Shown one piece after another: positions 12,194 to 23,501 of a stretch of DNA of 64,000 nt. The DNA comes from Taudactylus pleione (Eukaryota; Chordata; Amphibia; Anura; Myobatrachidae), in NCBI GenBank assembly GCA_031769625.1, contig JAUIMM010000885.1, positions 3,305,001-3,369,000 of the forward strand. Direction: 5' to 3'. The translations under genes and the position numbers were made by a program. Numbering within the stretch: the stretch's first letter is position 1; each line of letters starts with the position of its first letter. The notes beneath the pieces are model-generated. The model searched no databases. It worked only from the letters and a program-made list of their open reading frames with translations, and had not been told where the DNA came from.

Positions 12194-13480
12194 TCATAGA
12201 ATGGAATTAAGTTCTAGCGCTTCATTTAGGCCATGGGGATGAAGGGAATTCAAACGAAATATCCAATAAGATTCTTGCTTGCAAAGATATCTAAAACGAT
12301 CTCCCCCCCGTAAAGTACAATGGACTTTTTCAATCCTTATCAATCTGAGAGATTCTAGACTACCGCCATGGACATCTGAAAAGTGTCTGGATACACTATG
12401 TGTCATGAGTCGATTGACAATATTTCTTCGATGTTCCACGAAACGTGTCTTTAGACTCCGAGTGGTCCTACCAACATATCTATAATCACATCCACATACA
12501 AGCATGTAGATTGCAAATTTTGAATTGCAATAAATTATTTTATTAAGTAATTTTCTTTATAATCCTGTATATGTATAGTTTTAGTTCCATTTAATGCATA
12601 GTCACAAGTCGTACACCTACTACCCCCACATTTATAAAAACCAACTGGAGGAGGGGGGAGCCAAGATATTGATGTATTGGTATGCGTAGAAATTTCTTGT
12701 TTCTTCAAATAACTAGGGGCCAATATATTTTTCAGGGATTTATTCTTCCTAAAAACCACTATTGGTTTGGAAGGAATTAGATCACCCAAGATGTTATCCT
12801 GTTTAAGGATGTTGTAATTCTTCTTCAGAATATTTTTAATATCCCTATATTGATTATTAAATGTGGCCAAAAAAATTAGTTCTCTGGGGGTCATTCAGAC
12901 CCGGTCATTAGCGCCGATGCGCTCGGACCGGGTCGATGGCCCCCCACAGAGCATGCGCACGACGGCGCCAAAAGGGGCGAGCTGTCGATTTTGATTGACA
13001 GCTCGCCCCGTTTGGAAGGCGGGCCGGGGGGGTGGCAGGCCAAACGGGGGCGTTCCCATGGGAACGCCTTCCGTTTGGGGGCGGCCCCACTGACATCACT
13101 AGTGATGTCAGTGGAGAGCTTCCGGCTCAGACAGAGCCGAAAGCTCTCCGGGGCTTACGACAAGGGAGGTCTCGTCGTAAGCCCCGATGGTTGCGATGGT
13201 CTTGACCATTGCGACCATCACCTTAGGCGGTCGTAAGGCTGTGGGTGTTAATCCACAGCCTTACCACCGCAAAGGAGGACGTCTTGAAAATTTATGACGT
13301 CCGCCCCTCATTCAGACCGACCGCAAGCTCTGAATGAGGTCCTCTATCTCTATCTGGCCCATCCTGTTTTTCTTTCCGACTCAACAATGAATCTCTATTC
13401 ATGTTAGATACCTCCTGGTAAGCCTTATCTATAAGATGTTGTGGATATCCCCGTGTTCGGAAACATGTTGCCATAGAATT
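12194..13480 (-). pseudogene. Penelope-like element, left copy: linker plus GIY-YIG endonuclease
   Basis: Read on the minus strand from the palindrome centre, this starts with the post-RT linker (FRTRGYPQHLIDKAY, about 13435-13479). A MITE at 12886-13342 interrupts it. It continues as the ORF at 12535-12882 (KPIVVFRKNKSLKNILAPS and GFYKCGGSRCTTC) and ends with a GIY-YIG endonuclease at 12194-12555. The endonuclease shows the CxC of VCGCDYRYVGRTTR, the Arg of SLKTRF with EH, a later H..H pair and the Glu of CKQESYWIFRLNSL. The last residues, HPHGLNEALEL, match the usual end of this family. A 4-bp deletion relative to the right copy puts linker and endonuclease in different frames. The reverse transcriptase is missing. 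The product would have been a Penelope-type RT-endonuclease; this copy is dead. Confidence 0.85.
12886..13342. mobile_element. 457-bp PIF/Harbinger-type MITE inside the left Penelope arm
   Basis: Ends are GGGGGTCATTCAGACC and, read inward from the right, GGACCTCATTCAGAGC. The duplicated target is TCT (12883-12885 and 13343-13345). The empty site is preserved in the right arm at about 13590-13600, which confirms both boundaries. The interior carries a perfect 26-bp palindrome at 13088-13113 and several other hairpins. It inserted after the arms were duplicated. Confidence 0.92.
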
Positions 13481-13497
13481 GGCCTGGGATTGAAAAC

Positions 13498-14290
13498 TCA
13501 ATTCTATGGCAACATGTTTCCAAACACGGGGATATCTAATATGAATAGAGATTCATTGTTGAGTCAGAAAGAAAAACAGTATGGGCCAGATAGAGATAGA
13601 GAACTAATTTTTTTGGCCACATTTAATAATCAATATACGGATATTAAAAATATTATGAAGAAGAATTACATCATCCTTAAACAGGATAACATCTTGGGTG
13701 ATCTAATTCCTTCCAAAGCAATAGTGGCTTTTAGGAAGAATAAATCCCTGAAAAATATATTGGCCCCTAGTTATTTGAAGAAACAAGAAATTTCTACACA
13801 TACCAATACATCAATATCTTGGCTCCCCCCTCCTCCAGTTGGTTTTTATAAATGTGGGGGTAGTAGGTATACTACTTGTGACTATGCATTAAATGGAACT
13901 AAAACTATACATATACAGGATTATAAAGAAAATTACTTCATAAAATAATTTGTTAATTGCAATTCAAAATTTGTAATCTACATGCTTGTATGTGGATGTG
14001 ATTATAGATATGTTGGTAGGACCACTCGGAGTCTAAAGACCCGTTTCATGGAACATCGAAGAAATATTGTCAATCGACTCATGACACATAGTGTATCCAG
14101 ACACTTTTCAGATGTCCATGGCGGTAGTCTAGAATCTCTCTGATTGATAGGGATTGAAAAAGTCCATTGTACATTACGGGGGGAGATTGTTTTAGATCTC
14201 TTTGCAAGCAAGAATCTTATTGGAAATTTCATTTGAATTCCCTTCATCCCCATGGCCTAAATGAAGCACTAGAACTTAATTCCATTATAT
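13498..14290 (+). pseudogene. Penelope-like element, right copy: linker plus GIY-YIG endonuclease
   Basis: This is the mirror of the left copy. Linker (about 13540-13948) and endonuclease (about 13957-14270) share one frame, interrupted by a TAA at 13946-13948. Conserved pieces include VAFRKNKSLKNILAPS, GFYKCGGSR and CGCDYRYVGRTTRSLKTRF. Damage beyond that stop: a TGA near 14142 (Arg in the left copy) and loss of one G from the G-run near 14180, which shifts the frame before the catalytic Glu region. Comparing the copies shows which lesions came after the duplication. No reverse transcriptase remains; the copy is non-functional. Confidence 0.85.
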
Positions 14291-14842
14291 GAAATTGACC
14301 CTAGAATTATAATATTTAGGATTTTACACCTCTGAATCTATTATATTAATAGGCTCTTTTCCTGTGGTCGATCGTTATTTTGCATGCATTCGATTAAAAT
14401 GATCCATCTGTAGTGTAGTTTAGTTGGATTGGAAATGTTAGATATAGGATGCAACATCTTTGATCATGTAGATATCTATTTATTTATGTGATCCTAATAT
14501 ATATTTGTTTAGTCGACTTTGGACATGTATATTCGATGCTGGGATGAACAATAAGACCATATTTGTTTGATTACACTACAAATCAAATTATCTACATATA
14601 CTTGAATACCTCGTTGGTTGATTATGTGTTTTTAAAAAACATAGATAATTGTTCCTATCTGTGTATTTGTATATTTACCTTATTATTAGCATAAGAGGGT
14701 TATTGATACCAAACTATACACTCCAATTTTGATTTGGGAATATTGGCAATACATTTAATTATGGGTAGCCAAGTAGATGGTCAGATATGATGTTCAATTT
14801 GTTTTTTTCCGCTGGGTCGGCGCTGTACCGGTGTGGGTTTGT

Positions 14843-15089
14843 CCACGTGGTGCTTTGTTTACATCACGTGGGCAGTACCTACGAGGGTTCTGTGCTTTCC
14901 CAGCGGTAATTGAACATCACGATATCGCGAGACGTGACCTACGTTGGTTGGTCTTTACATCACAGGCAAACCGCGTGGAGTTTGTTTACATCACGTGGTC
15001 GGCGTCTGGACCACCATTACCTTGACAACACCAATGGGATCCACTCTTTGTCATGTGAGTTCCATGTGACATTTGTCTCCATCACATGG
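14843..15089 (+). promoter_or_regulatory. Cluster of TCACGTGG-like motifs in the Penelope-like 3' region
   Basis: Five E-box/CRE-like sites occur in 250 bp: CCACGTGG (14843-14850), ACATCACGTGG (14861-14871), TTTACATCACAGG (14954-14966), TTACATCACGTGG (14986-14998) and CCATCACATGG (15079-15089). The mirrored cluster is at about 11400-11650. The cluster lies upstream of the hammerhead-like motif, where a Penelope terminal-repeat promoter could sit. The promoter role is inference. Confidence 0.35.
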
Positions 15090-15401
15090 ACGGAACTTAG
15101 ATTATTTCCACGTTTACTTTACGGATGGAGAGACATGCGACTAATTGTATTCCAGCAACAGCTGGTGAGTGTTATTGAACAATTAGGGTAATTTAACCAT
15201 CAGAATGCTTTATAATACTGGTTTAATATTTGTGTTTGCCTCCTATAAATGTGGTTCTTATTTCAAGTTTTTTGGATATTCATTTGTTGTATTATTTTGT
15301 TGTATTTGATACTGAATGAGATTAATGTACATCAGCTGGTAATCAGCTGACATCTTGGCTAACTGAAATAAAAAGGGCATTACGCTAGAGTAACATCACC
15401 T

Positions 15402-15437
15402 TTGATAAAGCTGCGGCTCTACGCAGCGAAACGCGTC
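15402..15437 (+). ncRNA. Hammerhead-ribozyme-like motif, right copy
   Basis: The core is identical to the left arm: TTGATAA (15402-15408), stem II 15410-15415 with 15422-15427, GAAA 15428-15431, then CGCGTC with the expected cleavage after C15437. Stem I is not convincing: the flanks pair for only two bases. Both copies share the same two core substitutions. It could be a family-wide variant or a lesion inherited from one dead parent. Confidence 0.6.
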
Positions 15438-16377
15438 AGCACTTGGCTTACAGGAGACCACCTTTACCGCTTGGAATCCATACATTTCCCTATACTTTGG
15501 TGGGATTATCTAACACTGGAGATTTTGAATTTGGACCAGGATCCGTGCCCAGGCGGAGTATCCATCTGCGATAGCTCTGAGGGCATTGCTAAAAACAAGA
15601 CCCCATTCGATCTAGGACACTGACACTGGTAACTATATCTCCAATTGGGAGTGCACATCCCCTCTCACCATATTATTAATCTGGGACTCTCAAGTCTTCT
15701 AAGACTATTGAGGTATAAGAGACTAATATTATGGCTGCAGTGAGACATTGTGGAATATTCCATTGCTGAACTTATCCACCTAACAGATCATATGCAGCCT
15801 ATATGGTGGATCACCTTCACGTTTATATGTTGCTCAGCATGCAAATTTCCTTTTTTAAACATTTTCTAGTTTCGTACTGGTTTTACCATTTGTTTTTTAT
15901 ATGTGTATTTTATATTGTTCTTGATTAAAATATGATGTATATTTAATGCTATCACATTTGAGCGCTGGTATTATTTGTATGCTTTTTCAGAGCTTGTGCA
16001 AGTGTGCGTGAGGCTGCGACAGTATTCCATGTCACAGATGGTTTCACAGTTTTGCTAAGTATTATGGATGTGTGAAGGTAAGGTGGGCATCCTTATGTTG
16101 TGCTGCGACGGGATTTCGATCGCAGAGGATTAACATGTCTTCGTAGTGAGACTGCGTGTGTAATCACTATTGCAATCGCAGTTGAGATCCTTACTGATTC
16201 AGGCCCTTAGTTTGAGTGTGTTGACTAGTGTTAAGTAAAGATGTTTGGTCATTTGGGATGGTTTCAAAATAGATGTCCAATCTACAGAACAATGCATAAA
16301 TCATGGTAGAGTTTAGAGTTTCTGCAAGTTTGAAAGATGTGCACTAAGGATTACATAGGTGCATCAAAGGGTACGCA

Positions 16378-16830
16378 GTCGGGAAGCCGGCAGACCTAAT
16401 CCCGACTGTCAGCTTCCCGACTGCTTAATCCCGCCTGTCATTTTACCAATGCCGGGAGACCGGTGCACGGCATCTCGATCGAAGGCATGCCCGGTGACGA
16501 GCTCGGATAGCCATGGGGGGGAGGGTTAGGTTTAGGGTTCCTGGGGGGGACTTAGGGTTAGGCACCCCCCCGGGAGGTTAGGTTTAGGCTAGGGGAAGGG
16601 AGGGTTAGGGTTAGGCACCCTTGGGGGGGACAGGGTTAGGCGGCGGGGAAGGGGGGTTAGGTTTAGGCACTTAGAGGGGGATAAGGGTTTCCACTGGGGG
16701 CGGAAGGTTAGGGTTAGGCCCCCCTAAGGGAGGGTTAGGGTTAAGGGAGGGAATTAGGTTAGTATATACTTACTTTAGTATGATCAGGATTTCCACCTCT
16801 GCCGGGATGCCTCTGTAGAAACACCCCTAC
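16378..16830. repeat. GGGTTA/GGTTTA-rich repeat block in a transposon-like unit
   Basis: The block starts with 'cagtcgggaagccggcag', carries many 'ggttaggg' and 'ggttaggcac' phrases at 16520-16750, and ends near 'tgccgggatgcctctg'. A similar but shorter block is at 21710-21860. The telomere-like hexamers are interspersed with G-runs rather than tandem, so this is a dispersed repeat, not a telomere. Confidence 0.5.
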
Positions 16831-17649
16831 CCCTAGTGTTTATAGCCATACAGCGCGGGACACCCAGCGAGACTGAGAAGCTCCAAGAGGACGAGCCTAC
16901 CCTTCATTTCTTTATATTTTGCATTTATATTTTTGCAGGCGCAGCAAAATAAGTTTCTTACAGCTTCTGACACTGATCTTTTATTTTTTTCATATATACT
17001 ATAGATAAATATATTTTACCATTTAGCTATCCAGAATTGAGCCGGCACAAAGAAGGACAATGTGTGAAAATTGAAACCTGCACTCGGAATAAGTCTATGA
17101 ACAAGCTGAACGCAGCGTTCCCCTCAACAGATTACAACACTCCTCGATCTTCTCAGATAAAAGCCTGAGATGTATTTTGTCAGTTTTCTCACTACTGCAA
17201 TTATGAATCCATCGTGCAGATATCCAGGCTGAATTGTTTGCATTGTTCCTGCAGGGGAAAAAAAGGCAAATGGGATTATACTTATCGACACAAAGCATTT
17301 TTGGTTTACAGAGATAACACTAAAGAAAAAAAAATAAATCCTTGAAAATAAGTGGCTCATTCTTCAAGACGCAGCATAAAAAAGTGTATTAAAAAACATT
17401 GAATCACTATAAGGAGACAATAAACACTGCACCTGAGTAATGCGCGGAGGGAATGCTGATAGAATAACCTGTTGCAGAAGAGGAACAATTGATTTTCACG
17501 TTCAGTTTTTCTGTGTTATTTTTACTCAGTTTGATTTACATCAGCGATATAAAATGATTAATCATTAAAAGTACAATGAGGGCAGAATCAACAGATGTTT
17601 TACAACTCTGAAAACGAAACCAAGAAATATGGAGCCATTTTGCGTCAAT
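16830..17649. other. Non-coding sequence, nothing recognised
   Basis: A short 'tgtagaaacacccctac' at 16813-16829 resembles the end of the 7875-type hAT element. The rest, including small antisense open frames at 17095-17360, shows no recognisable domain or repeat. Confidence 0.35.
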
Positions 17650-18007
17650 GGGCAGTATCCAATTAGCCCCGGACATTGTTCGGGCGCTAATGGATCCCCT
17701 GGGGCTATCCAATTAGCCCCGAAGTCTGACCCGATTCCGGCATTTATCGGTTATTTTTCTCTGGACCAGATGTGTCTCGAAAAATGATCCCCCGAAAAGT
17801 GCAGTTTTTTCGCCAGCGCAATGGTGAAAACAGACAGTTTAATGTACTTATCATGGATCCTATGTGTTTTCGGGTAAAGTATCATATTTGTTTGCTCAAA
17901 ACAAATGAGATAGGTTGAAAAAAAAGTTGGTGAAAAACGAGGATTATTGGCGAACATTTCCAGTTTTTCGCCCCCGAAAAAATATTGGAGCTAATTGGAT
18001 ACTGCCC
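17650..18007. mobile_element. 358-bp fold-back MITE with TIR GGGCAGTATCCAATTAG
   Basis: The left end is GGGCAGTATCCAATTAGC and the right end read inward is GGGCAGTATCCAATTAGC, an 18-bp perfect match. An internal second copy of 'ctatccaattagcccc' lies at 17705-17720. Flanking trinucleotides are AAT and TAT (2/3 match), compatible with a Harbinger-like 3-bp duplication but not proof. Confidence 0.75.
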
Positions 18008-19340
18008 TATGTATTATCTATTTATGTGCGTAATATGTTCTCTCCTAGTTGGAGCACAATTCTTAGGACATCCAGCTCTTTGTTGAGCATGGCAGGTGCG
18101 TCTATCTGCTCCACATTTACACTGAGATATTGGGCTAAGGTAGCACTCTCCAGTGCAGTCTTTAGAATAGATATGTGGATGAGGACTCTATTTACCTGGG
18201 GTGTGAGCATAAATTGGGGCAATTAGCGGGGCTGCTCGCAATTTAGTGCGCACCTATGCCATACATAGCCCCTAAATTGCAGACTTTAATATGCACCCCT
18301 ATGGAGCTGTGAACTAAAAAACACAATTTAGGGAGAAATTGGGTACATTTTGGATCCCATATCTGGTTTTCCAATGCCGTCTGAACAGCACATTGACTGA
18401 ATCACCCACAATTCGCCCCTAACTGAATAAATCCAATCATTTTTATTTTTTTTTACTCCAGCATGTCTGTGTGTAGGAAACAATATGAATAGGCATAAAA
18501 GCAACTTGTTGCCAGTTAGAGCCAAACGGTAGCCAAAGAGAATTTTTCAATCTTCACAGGACTAGATCCACCTGTAGCTAATGAGAACATTGGTGCTATC
18601 AGAGGACTAGCATGAAATTGTAGCCAATCAGAATATCATAACTTATAGCAATGCCCACTAATGGTATGTCAAAGGTATAGAATATCATAGGTCTAGTCCA
18701 ATATGTAGCCAACGTATTAGAATGCTAACACGGCTACTTGCTAGAGCTAACTGTAACCAATTGCAGCCTAATAGTTTTCATGGGGAATTAACCGGCCTAT
18801 AGCCAAATTGTTTGAATGTTAACAGTCAACTAATATCTACAAAAGAGGTAACTATAGTACTGTATGCAAGATGTTAATACTGTACATTCAGCTTAATTCA
18901 TTGGGTTTTAAGATGAAATAGAACTAACCACAGACAAACGGTTCTTTATAAAAAAAAATCCCTCTTACAATATCCTATGGTTTACCCACAGTTCTACTAA
19001 CTGTCTTGAGCTTTTCTTGTCTGGGAATCCATATTTGGTTTATCTGCCAAGAAAAAAATATCTCAGAAATGTGAAAATACCCAATATACTGGTAAACGCT
19101 GAATTATGTAATTTCCGTTTTCTTATTGTGAGAGATCATTTTTTTTTAATGCCATATCTGTCAACAAAGTCGCCATTTTGCAAGACAATCCTGTTTTTGG
19201 GTTTTTTATTTTTTTACATCTGTATATGTACCTTTATGACCACAACCATTTACATATGTGTATTACGATATGAGGGGTGCAAGCACATCATTTTACTGCA
19301 GATAATGCATATTGCAAAAATATACCATATACCAAATATA
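18008..19340. other. Non-coding sequence, nothing recognised
   Basis: No supported gene or complete repeat. Segments such as 'ttagcggggctgctcgcaat' near 18223 hint at another old MITE, but no matching terminus was found. Confidence 0.3.
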
Positions 19341-19527
19341 GGCCCAGATTTATCAACGAGTGATATTCTTGTTATCACTAGTTACTAATCTTAAAAGGTG
19401 TTCCAACCAGTCAGCTCCTAACTGTCATATTTCAAACACATGACAGTTAGGAGCTGATTGGTTGGAGCTGCATTTAGGATTAGTAACAAGTGATTAGAAG
19501 AATATCACTCGCTGATCAATTTGGGCC
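19341..19527. mobile_element. 187-bp fold-back MITE
   Basis: The termini are GGCCCAGATTTATCAACG and, read inward from the right, GGCCCAAATTGATCAGCG. The two halves are inverted for about 90 bp, including the 'agttaggagctgattggttgg' segment and its complement. Flanks are ATA and ATT, suggesting a 3-bp duplication with one change. Confidence 0.7.
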
Positions 19528-20805
19528 ATTCATTCCAATATGTAAACTGCAGTGGTAGAGACAAAACTCTGGACATATAAATTCAATTCAAGAGTTAATA
19601 AGTTGTCCGCTTACTTTGTAAAATAAAAGTAGGATCTAGAAGTGCACGAACCTTTATCAGTATGGGTTCCTTAATTCCGCATTACATAGGCTTTGCATTC
19701 AAACTTAGCCTGAGCAATATTTCATTATTAAATTTACATTTCCTTGGACATAGATTCAAATTTAATGAATATGTAATTACCAATGTAAAATTCATTTGCA
19801 CGAACATCGGCGTGACTGACATCAATTTATCTGAAGTCGGAGATAAAATGGTGTCAAACATGGGACTGCTGCTGGAATCCTGTATTTGTCAATTTTGCAG
19901 TTTCCCTGTGTACCGTACGTCTTGTGTATTTTTTCTCTTTTTTTTTTTTTTCTTCTTTTCTTGCAAAATTCATTTGAAAGCTAAAAAGAGCTCTGAAAGA
20001 GATGAAAGGCGCATCTAATAATTTCTGGTTTTCCCCGCAAGCTATTCAAAAAGGACACACGCACTTAATGAAAACATGTACATACATAGTTTGGATGGTA
20101 TTACTTTTCCAGCAAGACATCAATACTCAAAGTAATTACTAAATAACGTCCCAGAGACCCAGGGGCCACAGTTTGTGGAATTGTAATAAATTACTTACAG
20201 TCCATTACAGATACCAGGAAACACCTGCAATGACTATTGAATCAATCACCAGCCAGCTGCTAAATGCAACGCTTGTAGCAAATTATGACAATTGATCTCT
20301 TCATATAATGCTTTCCAATGGTGTATATCATGTTTACTGATAATAAAAAAAAAACAGGATGACAAAGAAATTATACAGGACTGAAGCTGGCTTATTTCTA
20401 CGAGGAACAGTACAATAGCCAGACTGAAGCGCTAAGCTGGTCTGGATGAGTATAATCAATGTCTCTACAAGAAAGGTCACGGAAGAGGACTTGTAACAGA
20501 TTTCTTTATTTTATTACATTTTTTTTTGCCACACTATATCCTGCTTGTTTGTCATTTGTGATCAAGTGGTTTTTCTAGTAAAAAAATGGGACACCCCAGG
20601 AGAATTCCCTCATGCCTGACTCTTACAAGCCCTGAGGAACGTTATTCCCGAATTGGAAATCGTGCTCAGCTGGTTGCAAATGAATTTAGCTGATTCGAAG
20701 GAGCTTATTTTGTGATTGTTTCCCAATTCACCAAAAAAACTCGGGGCTCACACTGCAGCATGGAAAATTTGATTCCACTGGCACAATAAATAACTGGAGG
20801 CTCTT
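19528..20805. other. Non-coding sequence, nothing recognised
   Basis: The open frame at 19662-20018 on + runs into a poly-T tract and has no recognisable domain or splice context. It is treated as chance. Confidence 0.35.
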
Positions 20806-20809
20806 TGGA

Positions 20810-20970
20810 GTCAGAATGTTGACATTCAAAAATGTCAACATCATAATGTCGACATGAGGGATGGAGACATGTTCAGAATGTCAATATTTAACAAGTTGAC
20901 AGTCACAATGTCATTGCTGACATCATGTTGTCATTGCCAAAATGAACGTCGACACATGAAACTAGGGTTA
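20810..20970. repeat. Short repeat rich in AATGTCGACAT-like words
   Basis: Self-complementary words built on 'aatgttgacatt', 'aatgtcgacat' and 'gttgacagtcacaatgtc' follow each other, then 'ctagggttaggcc'. It looks like one end of a dispersed palindromic repeat. No partner end was seen. Confidence 0.4.
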
Positions 20971-21379
20971 GGCCTAGTGTTAGGCTGCATACTGTAGCAT
21001 GTGCTTTCTCTGGGCACCCGGGCTCGATGAAACTTTGCATCCAACATGTCAGGGTGGGGAAGATAAGGAGGGCCCTGCCTGTTACATGTATAGTGGGTCT
21101 CGCAATTTCTGATGGCAGCCCTGAACACAGCTACCGATTCCCAGCACACCTCCAGTAAAAAATAAGATGGGGGGGGGGCAAGAGCAAAAGTTCTTTCTGG
21201 CCCAAGGCAACAAAAAATCTAGTTACCGCTCTGCATGCAGCACCTAACTTCCAGCATGTGTGTCCTTTCCTCCACTTCCCTTCCTTTTTTCCTCCACTGA
21301 CTTCCTTGGAGTTTGGTTGGACCTGTTACAGTGCACCACCCAGTCTGTGCAAGAGAAGATGATGTGAGAAGAGCATTGG

Positions 21380-21870
21380 ACTCTCTATAATGGGTGCAGG
21401 GTGTGTTGTGCACATGGACCCCCGGTTCCCGGGGGGCCCACACGGCACACCCTGCACCCATATTATATTATAATTACCTCTCCGGAAACCCGTGTCAGCA
21501 GGTTCTGCAGACACAAATCACAGGGGAAAAGGCATGGCGCTCAATTTCCCAGAGATTTGAGCCTGCACGAGTCTCCGGAAAAATAGCAAAACATAGCTTT
21601 GGCGCCATGTTCCCAGAGACCTGCACATGCCGACATGTAGTCGGCATCTTGGTGCACACAGTGCCTGCGGTCAGAATCCCTGCACTGGATTTCCAATGGC
21701 TGCATTCCTGGTGAGTATTAGGGTTCGGTTTAGAGTTAGGCACTAGGGGGAGGGTTAAAGTTAGGGTTGCGAGAGGGGAGGGTTAGGGTTAGTGCATGGG
21801 AAACATGGGTTAGGGTTAGAATACTTACCTGCATGCAATTCTGACTGCTGGCATTATCAGCGCCGGGATC
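21380..21870. repeat. Composite dispersed repeat with GTGCAGGGTG hairpin and GGGTTA block
   Basis: 'ataatgggtgcagggtgtg' (about 21388) and its inverted partner 'cacaccctgcacccatatta' (about 21445) form a hairpin related to the 7875-type hAT subterminal sequence. A 'ggttagggtta' block at 21710-21825 resembles the one at 16520. Boundaries are unclear. Confidence 0.4.
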
Positions 21871-22741
21871 ACGTACCCAACCCAATCTCACAATGCAAAG
21901 AAATTAGTGTAAAAGATCAGAATTTCCTGTTAGTATCAAAACAGAAGAAATCTCAAACGTCTGCCTAAATAAAATCACAGTCTTCGCTATTGAGTTGCTA
22001 TTAACTGTAATCTCGGAGCTTTATTGACTAATACTTTAATTGATAATTATGACCTATTGAAGTCCTTAGCAGAGTTTGAGTTTTGTTCTGGCTTGTGCTA
22101 CAAACTGCGCGGAGTCAAAGAGTAATTACCTATTCCGATCCCGGAGATAACTTGTATACCACTCAGATACTGTTTATACAAGCCAAGGTATCAGTGCAAG
22201 AACAAACAGTGCAGAAGCGAAGGGGTACAGAATGCCATTGTTACCACTTGCTGCATAGCTGAAGAGACTATATGTAACTTGTCTACAGAAAGTCATTAGC
22301 TGGGGGATTTAGGAAATAAAACACGTATTGTTTGCCTTGCTCGAGTGCAGGAAAAGCTGCTTATTAAAATGGAATCACAAGAGATAGAGAGAAATAGAGC
22401 TACATGGCCACATATCTACAGCCTTAAGATTAGTCCAGGACCTTTAACCACAATTTAATTCCCCTAATCTCAAATGAATGCCTCAATCTCTGCTATAATT
22501 ATCACCCGATATGCAGGTCTGGATTTACTGCTATGGCCACAAGGTACAAAGTTTTGATGAACAATGAGAGAGTCTGCAGTGTAATGTAATCTCTGCTCAA
22601 TGCAGAATCATTCATTGGAGTTTGAAAATTCATGGCTTTGGATTTTTTTCTTTGAAAAGTTTGTTTGAAATGTAACTGTAACTGACAGCTTTCTGTACCT
22701 GGCGATGTTTAAACTATTCTGACAAAAACAGGACTGTATAT
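21871..22741. other. Non-coding sequence, nothing recognised
   Basis: No supported gene or repeat was found between the GGGTTA-rich block and the hAT terminus at 22742. Confidence 0.35.
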
Positions 22742-23501
22742 TAGAGACGTCCACCGACCCCCGTGTTTTGGTTTTGGATCTGGATCTCCCCTGGTTTTGG
22801 ATATGGATTGTTTTTTCCAAAACCTCACCTCCGTGTTTTGTTTTTTGGTTTTGGTTTTGGATCTGGATTTTTTCATAAAAAATAATAAAAACAGCTAAAA
22901 TGACATAAAATGGGCCTGTTTTTGTTACTTCAGTATTATTAACCTCAATAACAGTTATTGCCACTCGTTTCCAGTCAATTTTGACCACCTCACAGCTCAC
23001 TATATTGTTTTCATCCAGTTTGGATCCAAAATTTGCACCAAGCTTGCTGGCTGACTAAGCCATGCGGCAGCAGTGGGTGGCACAAAAATGTGGCAGTTCA
23101 ACTTCCATCATGACACATCAGGAAAAAAATGTTTTTATTATTCAAGTGAGGCCTGAGGTAGTTGGAGTATGCATGTAGTTGAAGGCAGGGTCAGAAAGGG
23201 TTTGGTAGTAAATTTAATTTAATTTTTTTATTCCAAAATAAATTTATGAGTGAGAAGGGGAGGGAAGGAGGCATTTAGAAAACAATATTTTAATCATTCA
23301 CATCAGCCCTTGCCCCAGATGAATCCTTGAGCACCATGCCTGCTACTGGGAGTGGATTTTCTCATCCCAGAAGGGGAACAGGAAGACTTCTAGTAGTGCT
23401 TTCCACATGAAAAAGCATTTCCCAACCTGTACAGGGACATTAAAAAAACATAGTTAGCTAGTGGCCTCCAAACTGCAACTTAACCAGCACAAAGATATTA
23501 A

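Larger units (their letters stand above)
10498..15988. repeat. 5.5-kb imperfect palindrome of two Penelope-like copies
   Basis: The left arm (10498-13480) and right arm (13498-15988) are inverted copies of each other, separated by a 17-bp spacer (13481-13497). The outer tips match to the base ('gaaaaagcatac' and its complement). Arm length differs mainly because the left arm holds a 457-bp MITE. The right arm lacks about 38 bp near the centre (after 13536), with TATC microhomology at the junction. Each arm is a 5'-truncated retroelement with its 3' end pointing outward. Confidence 0.88.
10060..16206. mobile_element. Harbinger-like MITE split by a Penelope-like palindrome
   Basis: The left part (10060-10389) begins near GGATTCAACAAGGATCGC. 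The right part (16003-16206) ends with CCTTACTGATTCAGGCCC. The two ends are inverted repeats for about 30 bp with some substitutions. The two parts are joined by a near-perfect 15-bp direct repeat: 10375-10389 and 15988-16002, 14/15 identical. This marks the site where the retroelement block entered. Confidence 0.65.

Noticed and set aside
13436..13560. N-terminal extension of the 170-codon ORF across the palindrome centre
   Set aside because: It reads through the inverted junction (antisense of the left copy), so the first 35 or so residues are an artefact.
10863..15623. 72-codon ORF conserved in both Penelope arms (10863-11084 and 15402-15623)
   Set aside because: It opens at TTG inside the hammerhead-like motif, has no known domain, and conservation is explained by the recent arm duplication.
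16520..16750. Telomere or interstitial telomere block
   Set aside because: Hexamers are not in tandem and a second similar block with related flanks exists at 21710.
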